DNA of 64,000 nucleotides, from positions 62,001-126,000 of the forward strand of contig NZ_FNRM01000002.1 of the NCBI RefSeq assembly GCF_900107845.1. Reading direction: 5' to 3'. Origin of the DNA: Alkalimonas amylolytica. Its GTDB lineage: Bacteria; Pseudomonadota; Gammaproteobacteria; Enterobacterales; Alteromonadaceae. A program made the position numbers and the translations under genes. Below, in pieces: positions 17,445-25,629 of the stretch; position 1 is the stretch's first letter; each line of letters opens with the position of its first letter. The notes under the pieces were generated by a model, which saw only the letters and a list, made by a program, of their open reading frames with translations, did no database searches and had not been told where the DNA came from.

Positions 17445-18803
17445 TCATAAGGCATCGCAGTGTTCAGGTACCTCTGCATCCCCTACAAAAGCAGAAGCGA
17501 CTTGTATAAAGCACTCAGGGGCCGCCATCGCTAAAAAGTGAGCACCATGCCTAACAGTCGAGAACTGGACCTCCCCCGCAGGTTTCAACAGTTCTGCATG
17601 AGCTAAAGCTCCTTCATAATGGGTGTTGGGATCCAGGGTACCGTGGATAATTAAAGTCCGCGGTAGCTGCTCTGGTACCTGACCGAAATACTGATCTCGC
17701 TGGTACAGTGGCGCGGCACTGTTGGTCAGCAGGCCAGGTAGTGGACTGATAAAGAGCGCATCTTTGGCTTCCTTAGCCACTATTTCAGCGCTCAAATCAG
17801 GCCGGCTGTTGTTTTCCGATGCACTGATTAGCATCACCAATGGCAGCGAATTGGCCGACTGCGGATAAGGAGTTAATTCTTCATGGCTTTTCGTCAATGC
17901 TGTGGCCGTTTGTTGCAACAGGGTTGTTTCTGCTCTGGTCAGTTCATCGATCATCGCCGGGATATGCGCCCGCAAGTCAGGGTAATTTAACAAAGCGCCC
18001 AGAAATTGACGCAGATCCGTGCGGCCTAACACCTCTTTCCAAGGTTTACTTTCATTGGCTAACAAAGTGTTCAGCCGCAGGGTGCTTTCTTGATCCAGCA
18101 ACTGACGGCCCACAGCATCCACAATGGCAGTACGATAACTTAGATCCCATTGCGCTGCCGACTCCGGCGGCACCAGGCCATCTAAAATCAAAGCATCCAG
18201 CTCTGGCTGGGCCACTTGCAGCAGGCGCAGCGCCAACTGGGTGCCATAAGACACGCCGTACAGCTTCACTTCACCGGGCTCACGATACCGTTTGATCAGT
18301 GCCGCTAAATCCTGAGCGGCATTGGTAATACTGAACGCCTGGGTTCGCGCCGGGTTTGCAAACAGGTAACCAATACAAGGGCCCCACTCGGAGCCAGCCA
18401 GGGCATAGCCGTCCTCGCTATCCAATGCCTCTTGCTCCGGGCACAAGCGGCTGGACTCACCGGTACCACGATGATCCGGGATCAGCAGATCGTAGTCCGG
18501 AAACGCAGCACGAAACACATCGATAAAGGGATAAAAAGCGGCACCCGGCTCCCCTGGCCCACCCGCTATCAACCAAATCTGACCGCGCCTGCTGGCCTGG
18601 TCTTCCACAGCAAATTTACGGATAGCCAGCTCCAGCTCGCCTTCAACCTGCCCGGCATGATCCAGCGGTACTTTCACTCGCGCGCAGCTCGACGCAGCCA
18701 GAGTGGCGTCCGTAACCGGGTCCATGCATGGGCCGAACGAGGCAGCGGCTGCAGTATTAGCGTAAAGCGCCACTAGGCCAACAAAGGTATAAATGCTTTT
18801 CAA
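17445..18803 (-). CDS. Exported alpha/beta hydrolase, TAP/proline-iminopeptidase-like
   Basis: A signal peptide (about residues 1-21) leads into a 452-residue alpha/beta hydrolase. The oxyanion region is IAGGPGEPGAAF, the nucleophile Ser185 is in GVSYGTQ, the acid Asp lies in IIHGTLDPNTHY and the His in VRHGAHFLAM. The C-terminal third is the TAP-like domain of tripeptidyl aminopeptidases. It probably releases short peptides or single residues in the periplasm. The start is TTG at 18803 with AGGGA seven bases upstream; no ATG lies before the signal peptide core. It converges on the phosphodiesterase gene. Confidence 0.87.
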   Translation of the reverse strand: MKSIYTFVGLVALYANTAAAASFGPCMDPVTDATLAASSCARVKVPLDHAGQVEGELELAIRKFAVEDQASRRGQIWLIAGGPGEPGAAFYPFIDVFRAAFPDYDLLIPDHRGTGESSRLCPEQEALDSEDGYALAGSEWGPCIGYLFANPARTQAFSITNAAQDLAALIKRYREPGEVKLYGVSYGTQLALRLLQVAQPELDALILDGLVPPESAAQWDLSYRTAIVDAVGRQLLDQESTLRLNTLLANESKPWKEVLGRTDLRQFLGALLNYPDLRAHIPAMIDELTRAETTLLQQTATALTKSHEELTPYPQSANSLPLVMLISASENNSRPDLSAEIVAKEAKDALFISPLPGLLTNSAAPLYQRDQYFGQVPEQLPRTLIIHGTLDPNTHYEGALAHAELLKPAGEVQFSTVRHGAHFLAMAAPECFIQVASAFVGDAEVPEHCDAL

Positions 18804-18891
18804 AATAAGATCCCTGAGTCAAATATTGTCAGGTACGCAACATAAAACACAAAATTAACAGTGACAAGTTCTTTGCAGCTTAAACCATGGC

Positions 18892-19599
18892 TTACTGCTG
18901 TTCACTTAAAAACACCTGTGCGAAGCTTTCCCCCGCCGCGATACGGCCAAGATCCGCATAGAACTGCTCCGGCACGATCAAAGGCTCAACCGCTAATCTG
19001 GCGGCCTGGTAATGGCTGCGGATATCACCGGAGAAAAACGCTCTGGCGCTTGCGCGTTTGGTAACGTCATGCACCTCTGCAGCGGTCAGTTCAATATTCT
19101 CTGGTAAAAACGGCGCCCGGTGATCGACCGTTAAAGCAGCACCCTCATCAAACCAAACCGGGATTTCTTTTAACAAGCGCATAAAACCAACCCGTTGCTG
19201 AATTTCAGCATGCAGCCATTCATGGGCTACTACATCCACATTTTGCCCTTTCGGGCCAATCACAATGCAGGATCGCCAAGGCAGTCGGTGCATCGAGGCT
19301 GTCTCGTTGGCACCCCACGCCAAAGCAGATTCAGCATTCGAAGTAATGATAAAGCGCGGTGCAGATACAGGTGTGCCATAGAGGGCTTCAATACGATCAA
19401 AGGCCAGCTCAAGCAAGCCGGTTAATAGTGCCGCTTGCTCAGCCGACATCCCCGGCTCTGCATAGACGCTGGACCTTAGTTGCTGGTAATCCAGTACCGG
19501 CAGCAATTCACAAGCCAGTGCATGACGCTGTAAAAAAGTGCCACTCAGCATCCCCAGCAGCACACTGACGCCCAGGGCCAGCAGACATTTTCGCAGCAT
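18892..19599 (-). CDS. Exported gluzincin-type metalloprotease-like protein
   Basis: 235 residues with an N-terminal membrane/signal segment (about 4-28). The zinc motif HEWLH (126-130) is followed by WFDEGAA, with Glu152 as third ligand, the spacing of peptidase MA-like gluzincins. Cys30 and Cys111 could form a disulfide. The substrate is unknown; a periplasmic or outer-leaflet location is inferred. It lies between the alpha/beta hydrolase and the aspartate racemase on the same strand, with 25-90-base gaps that allow but do not prove an operon. Confidence 0.78.
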   Translation of the reverse strand: MLRKCLLALGVSVLLGMLSGTFLQRHALACELLPVLDYQQLRSSVYAEPGMSAEQAALLTGLLELAFDRIEALYGTPVSAPRFIITSNAESALAWGANETASMHRLPWRSCIVIGPKGQNVDVVAHEWLHAEIQQRVGFMRLLKEIPVWFDEGAALTVDHRAPFLPENIELTAAEVHDVTKRASARAFFSGDIRSHYQAARLAVEPLIVPEQFYADLGRIAAGESFAQVFLSEQQ

Positions 19600-19623
19600 A
19601 GTAGCTTCATTCCTTGATCGTTG

Positions 19624-20316
19624 TTATTGCAGTGCCCACTCCACCGCTTTAGCTGCATGGATGGCGGTGGTATCGTACAAGGGTACTTCGGTATCTTGCT
19701 GCTTAATCAGCATGCCAATTTCGGTACAGCCCAAAATAACCGCTTCGGCACCAGCGTCGGATAAGGCTTTTACGATACGCAAATAGGCTTGTTTGGACTC
19801 AGGCTTGATCTGTCCCTGGCACAGTTCCTGGTAGATAATACGATGCACTTGCTGTCTGTCCGCTGCATTGGGTACCAACACCTCAAGGCCATGCTGCCCA
19901 GCCAAACGATCTTTGTAAAAAGCCTGCTCCATGGTAAAAGCAGTCCCTAACAGCCCGACTTTTTTCACACCCTCCTGTACCAGCACTTCCGCTGTGGCAT
20001 CGGCTATGTGCAGCAGTGGGATGTGGATGCTTTGCTCGATTTGCGCCGCAACTTTGTGCATGGTGTTGGTACAAATCAGCACAAAATCAGCGCCGCCAGC
20101 TTCAACACTTTTGGCCGCTTTAATCAGGATCTCTGCAGTTCCGTCCCAGTCGCCCTGATGCTGCAGCTTTTCAATCGGCTCAAAATCCACGCTGTGCAGC
20201 ACGATGCTGGCCGAGTGCAGCCCACCCAGCGCTTGTTTCACCCCAAGGTTGATTGCCCGATAATACCCCTGGGTGCTTTCCCAGCTCATACCGCCGATTA
20301 GTCCTATTGTTTTCAT
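19624..20316 (-). CDS. Aspartate/glutamate racemase family protein (RacD/YgeA-like)
   Basis: This cofactor-independent racemase uses two cysteines to interconvert L- and D-amino acids. The paired catalytic motifs are clear: Cys82 in ICTNTMH and a second Cys near residue 197 in LGCTEIGM. The N-terminus MKTIGLIGGMSWEST is typical of YgeA/RacD. It has 230 residues, normal length, and is cytosolic. The exact substrate (Asp, Glu or broad) cannot be read from sequence. No good ribosome-binding site precedes the ATG. A protease stub lies directly upstream. Confidence 0.9.
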   Translation of the reverse strand: MKTIGLIGGMSWESTQGYYRAINLGVKQALGGLHSASIVLHSVDFEPIEKLQHQGDWDGTAEILIKAAKSVEAGGADFVLICTNTMHKVAAQIEQSIHIPLLHIADATAEVLVQEGVKKVGLLGTAFTMEQAFYKDRLAGQHGLEVLVPNAADRQQVHRIIYQELCQGQIKPESKQAYLRIVKALSDAGAEAVILGCTEIGMLIKQQDTEVPLYDTTAIHAAKAVEWALQ

Positions 20317-20366
20317 GCAGATGCAACCATTGTTTTGCTTACCTGGAGTAAGTTAAGTGCCATGAT

Positions 20367-20522
20367 TTAGCTGGTAGAGAGTAATGTCTTACGCAGGTCG
20401 GCCAGAGCAGGAAACTCCGTTGCCTGAATCCGGTACTTCGAATCATCGACGTCGTGACGAATAACGATCGCGCTTACACTGCAAGACACGACAAGCAGTG
20501 TAAAAAGCAAAATTCGAGGCAT
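20367..20522 (-). pseudogene. N-terminal stub of a secreted trypsin-like (S1) serine protease
   Basis: A 51-codon frame starts with ATG at 20522 and encodes MPRILLFTLLVVSCSVSA, a signal peptide, then IVIRHDVDDSKYRIQATEFP. This second part resembles the mature N-terminus of secreted trypsin-fold proteases of marine gammaproteobacteria. The frame then leaves the family and stops at 20367, before any catalytic His, Asp or Ser. It is best read as the remnant of a deleted protease gene. The family call is from memory of the pattern and is moderate. Confidence 0.55.
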
Positions 20523-20715
20523 ATATATTTCCTTTGATACTCCCATCGAAAGCTAACGCCCCAATTTCGCACCGAAAGCCACGCAGAGGGTTAATTAAGT
20601 CGCGGCTACACGTGAGCTATCCTGATGTAACAAAAAGACTCTATGGTTCGCAATGCAGAGACACCGCGTCTCTTAGCAAAAATCGCTTGTTTACACGGGC
20701 ACGCAAGCATAATCG

Positions 20716-21282
20716 CTAGGCATCCATTTCGTCCATTGTATCCGTCATCGATTCGAGACAGTCCTCACAGATCCCATGCGTAAGCTGCGGCAGCCGCTCA
20801 AGTTCAAAAAGCTGTAGGCGCTGCGTCGCGTCTTCAACTTCGATCCAGTCATTGAAGCCAAACCCCACGTCCATACGATTGCACCAAGCACAGATCCGAA
20901 GCAGATCAGTCGAACGCGGCACTTTCCGTGACAATAAGGCCATCGGCTCGCGGTCTTCCACACGAATGGTGCGCGACTCAAACTCGACAGAGCCGTCTGG
21001 TGCCGCGCTGATCTTCATTTCCAGCCATCGACGATTCTCCGGGCCATCGCACCGTAGGTTAAATCTTGCCAATTTACCTTGCCGAACGCGGGAGACTATC
21101 TTCTGATAAATCTGACAGGTTTCCGGGTCGGTGATGCTATCCCACAGAGACTGACCAAGGAGCTCCGGGCGCATCAACTCTGTTCCGTCGTTTTCCTCTG
21201 CGAACCGGAACCACCCCTCATCTACGAAAGAAATATTATCCTCCGCATCGATCCTATAGCGAACAATCGAGTCATTACTCAT
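20716..21282 (-). CDS. PAS-like domain protein with C-terminal CxxC pair
   Basis: 188 residues, no membrane segment. The N-terminal 120 residues look like a PAS fold (YRIDAEDNISFVDEGWFRFA, GQSLWDSITD). The C-terminal part has ICAWCNRM and, about 45 residues later, GICEDC, so two Cys pairs that could bind zinc or an Fe-S cluster. Similar PAS plus CAWC...CxxC proteins exist in other proteobacteria with unknown function. The frame opens at 21303, but ATG at 21282 has GGAG close upstream. It has no output domain and stands alone in a disrupted region. I assign a redox- or ligand-sensing guess only. Confidence 0.72.
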   Translation of the reverse strand: MSNDSIVRYRIDAEDNISFVDEGWFRFAEENDGTELMRPELLGQSLWDSITDPETCQIYQKIVSRVRQGKLARFNLRCDGPENRRWLEMKISAAPDGSVEFESRTIRVEDREPMALLSRKVPRSTDLLRICAWCNRMDVGFGFNDWIEVEDATQRLQLFELERLPQLTHGICEDCLESMTDTMDEMDA

Positions 21283-21491
21283 GTTGTCTCCAAGTGGAAG
21301 CACATTAGGTCAAATGGCCCTGTCAGGACATACATTTACCCCAAAAAAAAGACACATTTCTACAGGCAACCAACTGATCATACTCTAGCTGGCTTAGCTA
21401 GCCAGTGCAAGAATGCAGTCGCTGCCGTGGGCACAAGCGAGCAAGTTGTTTCGATTCGGAGCGCCCTATAGACGCGATTTGGTGACGTTTG

Positions 21492-21638
21492 TTAGTTTTG
21501 CTCAATGATTGCCTCAGATAATAACTTTTGGGTTAACATATGCGCCTGCTCAAGTTCGTCATTGCTCATACGATTCAACAGCCGCTGTTTAATCCAGTCG
21601 AGCTTCCGATACAAATCATTATTACGAGTAGTTGCCAT
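21492..21638 (-). CDS. Short hypothetical ORF, 48 codons
   Basis: An ATG at 21638 opens a frame ending in TAA at 21492. The product begins MATTRNNDLYRKLDWIKQRL and is strongly helical and charged. It lies next to the IS3 scar in a different frame from the transposase fragment. It could be the tail of a gene whose front was lost when the element inserted or was deleted. I do not recognise it. Confidence 0.3.
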   Translation of the reverse strand: MATTRNNDLYRKLDWIKQRLLNRMSNDELEQAHMLTQKLLSEAIIEQN

Positions 21639-21739
21639 GCCATAATTAGCGTATGCAACTGACTTATAATAGCTTTGCCCGTTTGTAGCTGGGTCAAAAT
21701 GCTGATAGCCTTCAATTCATAGAGCTGGAGTTCTTTCGC

Positions 21740-21880
21740 TGCCGCGGCAACACCAATTTTTTCTGCCAGCTTCAGAGCTTCAGCTTTGAACTCTGGGGTA
21801 TGGACTTTGCGTGTTTTCTTTGTTGTCATCGTTAAGTGATTTTACTCACTTAGCGCGGTGTCCAAAAGTGTTGGTACGGA
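21740..21880 (-). mobile_element. Remnant of an IS3-family insertion sequence
   Basis: The minus-strand frame starting at 21829 encodes MTTKKTRKVHTPEFKAEALK and then LAEKIGVAAAAKELQLYE, the N-terminal helix-turn-helix of an IS3-family OrfA transposase. Similarity ends there and the frame drifts to a stop at 21575. OrfB and the other end are missing. The element's left tip probably lies near 21880 (TGATCCGTACC on the minus strand), about 50 bases before the start as usual for this family. I cannot define target duplications. The element is dead. Confidence 0.75.
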
Positions 21881-22175
21881 TCACTTTGTACTGGGACACA
21901 TAACCAGAACTTCCACCCACCAAGTTGGCTAGCTGGGGCAATACACGGTCTGAAGTAATAACTCGTACATCGTAAATCAAGTCCTCTCTATACAATCTAG
22001 CAAAGCCATTTAAGTCAAGAATTTGGTTCGTAGTGCCAATGCTGAGCTCTTTTTCGGAAAAGAAATCAAACAACGTAGCTATTTGAACTCTTTCCATTAA
22101 AGTTTCAGCTGAGTTTTGAAGCAGCAGCATGCGAATATTATTAAGTTTGGTTTCTACCAAAAGATTTTCCTCCAT
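21846..22175 (-). pseudogene. Unknown gene truncated by the IS3-family element
   Basis: A 109-codon frame begins MEENLLVETKLNNIRMLLLQ and runs towards the IS tip. Its last dozen codons (roughly KVIRTNTFGHRAK) are IS sequence read through to a chance stop. The native part therefore ends near residue 96 and its C-terminus is lost. The retained region is soluble and mixed alpha/beta, with no motif I recognise. Base composition is more A+T-rich than the flanking housekeeping genes, consistent with acquired DNA. Confidence 0.55.
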
Positions 22176-22335
22176 GAAGTTTTATGCCTATCGCAAACAA
22201 CCTAAGAGACCAAGCCCTATCAGGCTGCAAGATTTTTCACAAAAATACACCAATCAGCCTTTAAATCAACAAGCAAAGCATGATTTATAACAGCAAAGTT
22301 CACAACTAATCAACCTAATAAAGAATAGCAAGTTG

Positions 22336-22368
22336 AAAAAAAACCGGCCCTTGCGGAGCCGGTTTTTT
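22336..22368 (-). terminator. Rho-independent terminator of htpX
   Basis: A stem AAAACCGGC / GCCGGTTTT with a nine-base loop is flanked by A-runs on one side and T-runs on the other, so it can work in both directions. On the minus strand it follows the htpX stop by about 25 bases. Confidence 0.88.
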
Positions 22369-22391
22369 GGGGTTGTTTGAGCCTTGCTGGT

Positions 22392-23252
22392 TTAGAACTC
22401 GCGGGTGTTTTGCAGCGCGGCGATGCGTTTTTCCAGCGGTGGGTGCGACATAAAGAGCTCGGACTTCTTGCCACCACCGGCGATACCAAAGGCGGCCATG
22501 CTGCCCTCTAACCGGCTTTCATGGTTGTGCTGCAGGCGCTTTAAAGCAGCGACCATCTTATTGGCACCTTCTAAGCGGGCGGCACCGGCATCGGCGCGGT
22601 ATTCACGCTGACGCGAGAACCACATCACAATGATGCTGGCCAGCACACCAAACAGCATTTCCAGCGCAATCACGATGCCGAAGTACGCCATGGTACCCAG
22701 CTGCTGATTGTTTTGGCGGATCACACCGGCAATCAAACGCGCCAGGAAAATCACAAAGGTATTCACCACACCCTGGATCAGCGTCAGGGTCACCATATCG
22801 CCATTGGCAATGTGGGATACCTCGTGCGCCAATACGGCTTCCACTTCATCTTCGCGCATATTGCGCAGCAAGCCGGTAGACACCGCCACCAAAGCATCAT
22901 TGCGCTTCATGCCGGTGGCAAACGCATTCATCTCCGGCGAGTCGTAAATCGCTACTTCCGGCATACCAATGCCCGCTTTGCGGGCCTGGCGGGCTACCGT
23001 ATCGACCAGCCACTTTTCAGTGGCATTGCGCGGTTGCTCAATCACTACAGCGCCGGTGGAGCGCTTGGCCATCCATTTGGACATCGCCAGCGAGATAAAG
23101 GAGCCACCAAAACCAAAGATAGCGGCAAATACCAATAAGCCACCAATACTGGAGCGATCAATGCCGAAAAAAGTAAAAATAACACTCAGTGCAATACTCA
23201 GCACCACCAGCACTGCCAGGTTGGTAGCTAAAAACAACAGCACTCTTTTCAT
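22392..23252 (-). CDS. htpX: Membrane zinc metalloprotease HtpX
   Basis: HtpX degrades misfolded inner-membrane proteins together with FtsH. 286 residues, with two N-terminal membrane helices (about 5-27 and 36-57), the M48 motif HEVSH at 143-147, and two further hydrophobic helices after it. The third zinc ligand is expected in the [12 protein letters not shown] segment. The length and order match E. coli HtpX. ATG at 23252 is preceded by GAGG. In Enterobacteria the gene is induced through CpxR; no CpxR box was identified here. Confidence 0.96.
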   Translation of the reverse strand: MKRVLLFLATNLAVLVVLSIALSVIFTFFGIDRSSIGGLLVFAAIFGFGGSFISLAMSKWMAKRSTGAVVIEQPRNATEKWLVDTVARQARKAGIGMPEVAIYDSPEMNAFATGMKRNDALVAVSTGLLRNMREDEVEAVLAHEVSHIANGDMVTLTLIQGVVNTFVIFLARLIAGVIRQNNQQLGTMAYFGIVIALEMLFGVLASIIVMWFSRQREYRADAGAARLEGANKMVAALKRLQHNHESRLEGSMAAFGIAGGGKKSELFMSHPPLEKRIAALQNTREF

Positions 23253-23435
23253 GGTGAAACCTCATTTAAAATCAATACTGCCACTAATATAGGGCTGCCG
23301 GCTGAATTTTCAATGAATACGCGATGAAAAGCGCGCTGAAAGAGTGTAAGCAAAGTTGTCAGCTTGTGCTTGCTTCCGTACACTTGGCTTCCTCTTTATC
23401 ACAACCTGCCCCCAATTCGACCCATGGAGACAATG

Positions 23436-24137
23436 ATGCAGCTTTTAGCCCTGAGCAGTTCCAAAGTGAATAACAGCGATTACCTGGTGCCTTACCTGCC
23501 CTGGATAAAGCAGCATCTTAACGGCTGTTCGCGTTTGCTGTTTGTCCCTTATGCCGGGGTGAGCATCGACTTTGATGCCTATCAAGCCAAAGTCGCTGAA
23601 GCACTCGCACCGATAGATATTACGGTCGATAGCCTGCATCGGTTTGACAACCCGGCCACCGCCATCGAGCAAGCTGAGGCTATTCTGGTAGGAGGCGGCA
23701 ATACCTTTGCCTTGCTGCAACGGCTGCAGCAGCTGAATTTACTGGACTTAATCAAAAAACGCGTAACCAAAGAGCTACCCTACATTGGCTGGAGCGCCGG
23801 TGCCAACCTGACCGGCTTGAGCATCCGCACCACCAACGATATGCCGATTGTGCAGCCGGAGTCGTTTGAAGCGCTTGGCTTGTTGCCGTTTCAGCTCAAC
23901 CCGCATTACACCAATCAGCACCCGGCCGATTTTCATGGAGAAACCCGCGATATGCGTCTGGCAGAGTTTATGGTGTTGGAGCCTGAGATGCCAATCATTG
24001 CTTTACCGGAAGGCAGTGCGTTAGTGCGTCAGGGCAATCAGCTCACGGTATTGGGTGAGCCTGGCGCATACCAATTTTTAGCGGGCAACAAAGCCGCCCT
24101 TGGCGCTGGCAGCGATCTGTCCGCGTTACTGGTTTAA
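23436..24137 (+). CDS. pepE: Alpha-aspartyl dipeptidase, peptidase E
   Basis: PepE cleaves dipeptides with N-terminal aspartate and is cytosolic. The triad aligns exactly with the enterobacterial enzyme when numbered from the ATG at 23436: Ser120 in IGWSAGAN, Asp135 in TTNDMP and His157 in LNPHYTNQHP. Length is 233 residues, the family norm. The frame opens at 23364, but GGAG at 23426-23429 is six bases before ATG 23436 (three before ATG 23433). Its end overlaps the convergent bioD by four bases. Confidence 0.93.
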   Translation: MQLLALSSSKVNNSDYLVPYLPWIKQHLNGCSRLLFVPYAGVSIDFDAYQAKVAEALAPIDITVDSLHRFDNPATAIEQAEAILVGGGNTFALLQRLQQLNLLDLIKKRVTKELPYIGWSAGANLTGLSIRTTNDMPIVQPESFEALGLLPFQLNPHYTNQHPADFHGETRDMRLAEFMVLEPEMPIIALPEGSALVRQGNQLTVLGEPGAYQFLAGNKAALGAGSDLSALLV

Positions 24138-24814
24138 TCGGGCTTTAGCTGCGCCAACAGGGCTCTGGCCAGCGCCTGTTGCTGCGTTTGACTGGTGCCG
24201 GCTGGCTGATATGGCAGCACGCCAAGACATGGTGCTGGTATGCGCTGCTGCAAATCCGCAATATTTTCCTGCTGCAGCTGCATAGCAGGATCGATGCAAT
24301 TGGCTACCCAGCCGAGCAAGCACAGACCAGAGCGCTCGATTTCACGCACCGTCAGCATGGCATGATTCAAACAGCCCAGTTTCATCCCTACCACCAGGAG
24401 TACCGGTAGTTGCTGCTCTGCCACCCAATCGGCCAGGTAACGACTGTCCGATAACGGCAACAACCAGCCACCAGCACCTTCTACCAGCACCAGCTCGGCT
24501 TGTTGCTTCAGCTCCGTCAGCTGCTGACTGAGCACCGTTTCATCCAGAGGTTGCTGCTCTATAACAGCCGCCAGGTGCGGTGCTACCGCCGCTTGCAACA
24601 AGATGGGATTGATAGCCGCATAGTCCAGTAGCACGGAGCTGGCCGTTTGCAGTGCCAGCGCATCCGGGTTCTTGCCGGAACTATCGACCCCGGCCGCTAT
24701 TGGCTTGGCACCAATAGCACGGTAACCGGCCTGAGCCAGCCCTTGTAATAAAGCTCGGCTGACGTAAGTTTTACCGGCATCGGTATCGGTACCAGTGACA
24801 AAAAAGCTGTGCAT
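24134..24814 (-). CDS. bioD: Dethiobiotin synthetase BioD
   Basis: BioD makes dethiobiotin from 7,8-diaminopelargonate, CO2 and ATP, the penultimate step of biotin synthesis. The P-loop is FVTGTDTDAGKT at the N-terminus, and VEGAGGWLLP is the second conserved element. 226 residues, cytosolic. Its ATG overlaps the bioC stop by one base (TGATG), so it is the last gene of the coupled bioB-F-C-D run. Confidence 0.95.
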   Translation of the reverse strand: MHSFFVTGTDTDAGKTYVSRALLQGLAQAGYRAIGAKPIAAGVDSSGKNPDALALQTASSVLLDYAAINPILLQAAVAPHLAAVIEQQPLDETVLSQQLTELKQQAELVLVEGAGGWLLPLSDSRYLADWVAEQQLPVLLVVGMKLGCLNHAMLTVREIERSGLCLLGWVANCIDPAMQLQQENIADLQQRIPAPCLGVLPYQPAGTSQTQQQALARALLAQLKPD

Positions 24815-25629
24815 CAGCGCTTTACTCCGGTCAAATAAGCCACTTGATAACTGGCTATGATTGTATCTGCTGCGGTATCTGCAGTGCTGTTTTCTAAGTA
24901 CCCTGCTTGCGCATTGCCAGGCAGTTTTGGATAAGCCTGCTGCAACTGCTGCCAGTAACTGCGCCCGGTCAGGCCTTTGCGCTCTTTATCCGGCACATAA
25001 TTGGCACCGAGCGATTTAAGTTCCCGCCCAAGCGCCAGCACATCCGGATAGCTAAACTGCACTGTTTCGCTCTGCAATTGCCAGTCAATCGTCGGAGCAC
25101 CCTGCTGCATGGCCAAAAGCAGCGCTTCGGCAGTCAGAAACTGATTGACGTGTGGCCTCAGCTTAAGCGCCAAAAAGGCCTGGCGTAACTCGGCTAAAGT
25201 ACCGTGCAGCAAGGTACTAAGGTTCACCGTGCCGCCGCTTTGCAGCACGCGCTCAAGCTCGGCAGCGACCTCGCCAGGCTTAGGACACCACTGCAGCATT
25301 AAGTTGGAGAAAACCCGTCGTACCGAAGCCGGGGGTAGCGGCAAGGCAGCCGCATCGGCCTGAATGTAGGCTTTGGCTAAACCCAACTGACGGGCCTGGT
25401 GCAGCATACCGGCACTGAGATCAACCGCCAGCAGGGTGTTGCCGCGCTGCACCAGCTCCGGATGCAGCCAGGCCGGGCCACAGCCCAGATCCAGCAGGCA
25501 CCCCCTGGGCTCAGCCGGCAGCCCATTTAGTATCGCGTAACCAGTTAACCGCTGCAAACGTGCCGCGTTACTGTAACTTTGGCAGGCTTTGCCAAAATGG
25601 CGGGCAATGGCGTGCGCCTGAACAGACAT
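24814..25629 (-). CDS. bioC: Malonyl-ACP O-methyltransferase BioC
   Basis: BioC methylates malonyl-ACP so that the fatty-acid machinery can build the pimeloyl chain of biotin. The SAM-binding motif LLDLGCGPAWLHPEL follows a short N-terminal helix, and FSNLMLQWCPKPGEV is motif post-I/II. 271 residues. It overlaps bioF by one base (TAATG) and bioD by one base. No bioH-like esterase is adjacent, so the demethylating partner must lie elsewhere. Confidence 0.93.
   Translation of the reverse strand: MSVQAHAIARHFGKACQSYSNAARLQRLTGYAILNGLPAEPRGCLLDLGCGPAWLHPELVQRGNTLLAVDLSAGMLHQARQLGLAKAYIQADAAALPLPPASVRRVFSNLMLQWCPKPGEVAAELERVLQSGGTVNLSTLLHGTLAELRQAFLALKLRPHVNQFLTAEALLLAMQQGAPTIDWQLQSETVQFSYPDVLALGRELKSLGANYVPDKERKGLTGRSYWQQLQQAYPKLPGNAQAGYLENSTADTAADTIIASYQVAYLTGVKR

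Noticed and set aside
20534-20719. 61-codon plus-strand frame between the protease stub and the PAS-like gene
   Set aside because: It lacks a ribosome-binding site, its product is unrecognisable and very basic, and it lies in a decayed patch.
20545-20720. GCTAACGCCCCAATT as an integron attC end
   Set aside because: Only one side resembles attC. No GGGGCGTTA partner or paired core sites follow within 150 bases, and the flanking frames do not look like cassettes.
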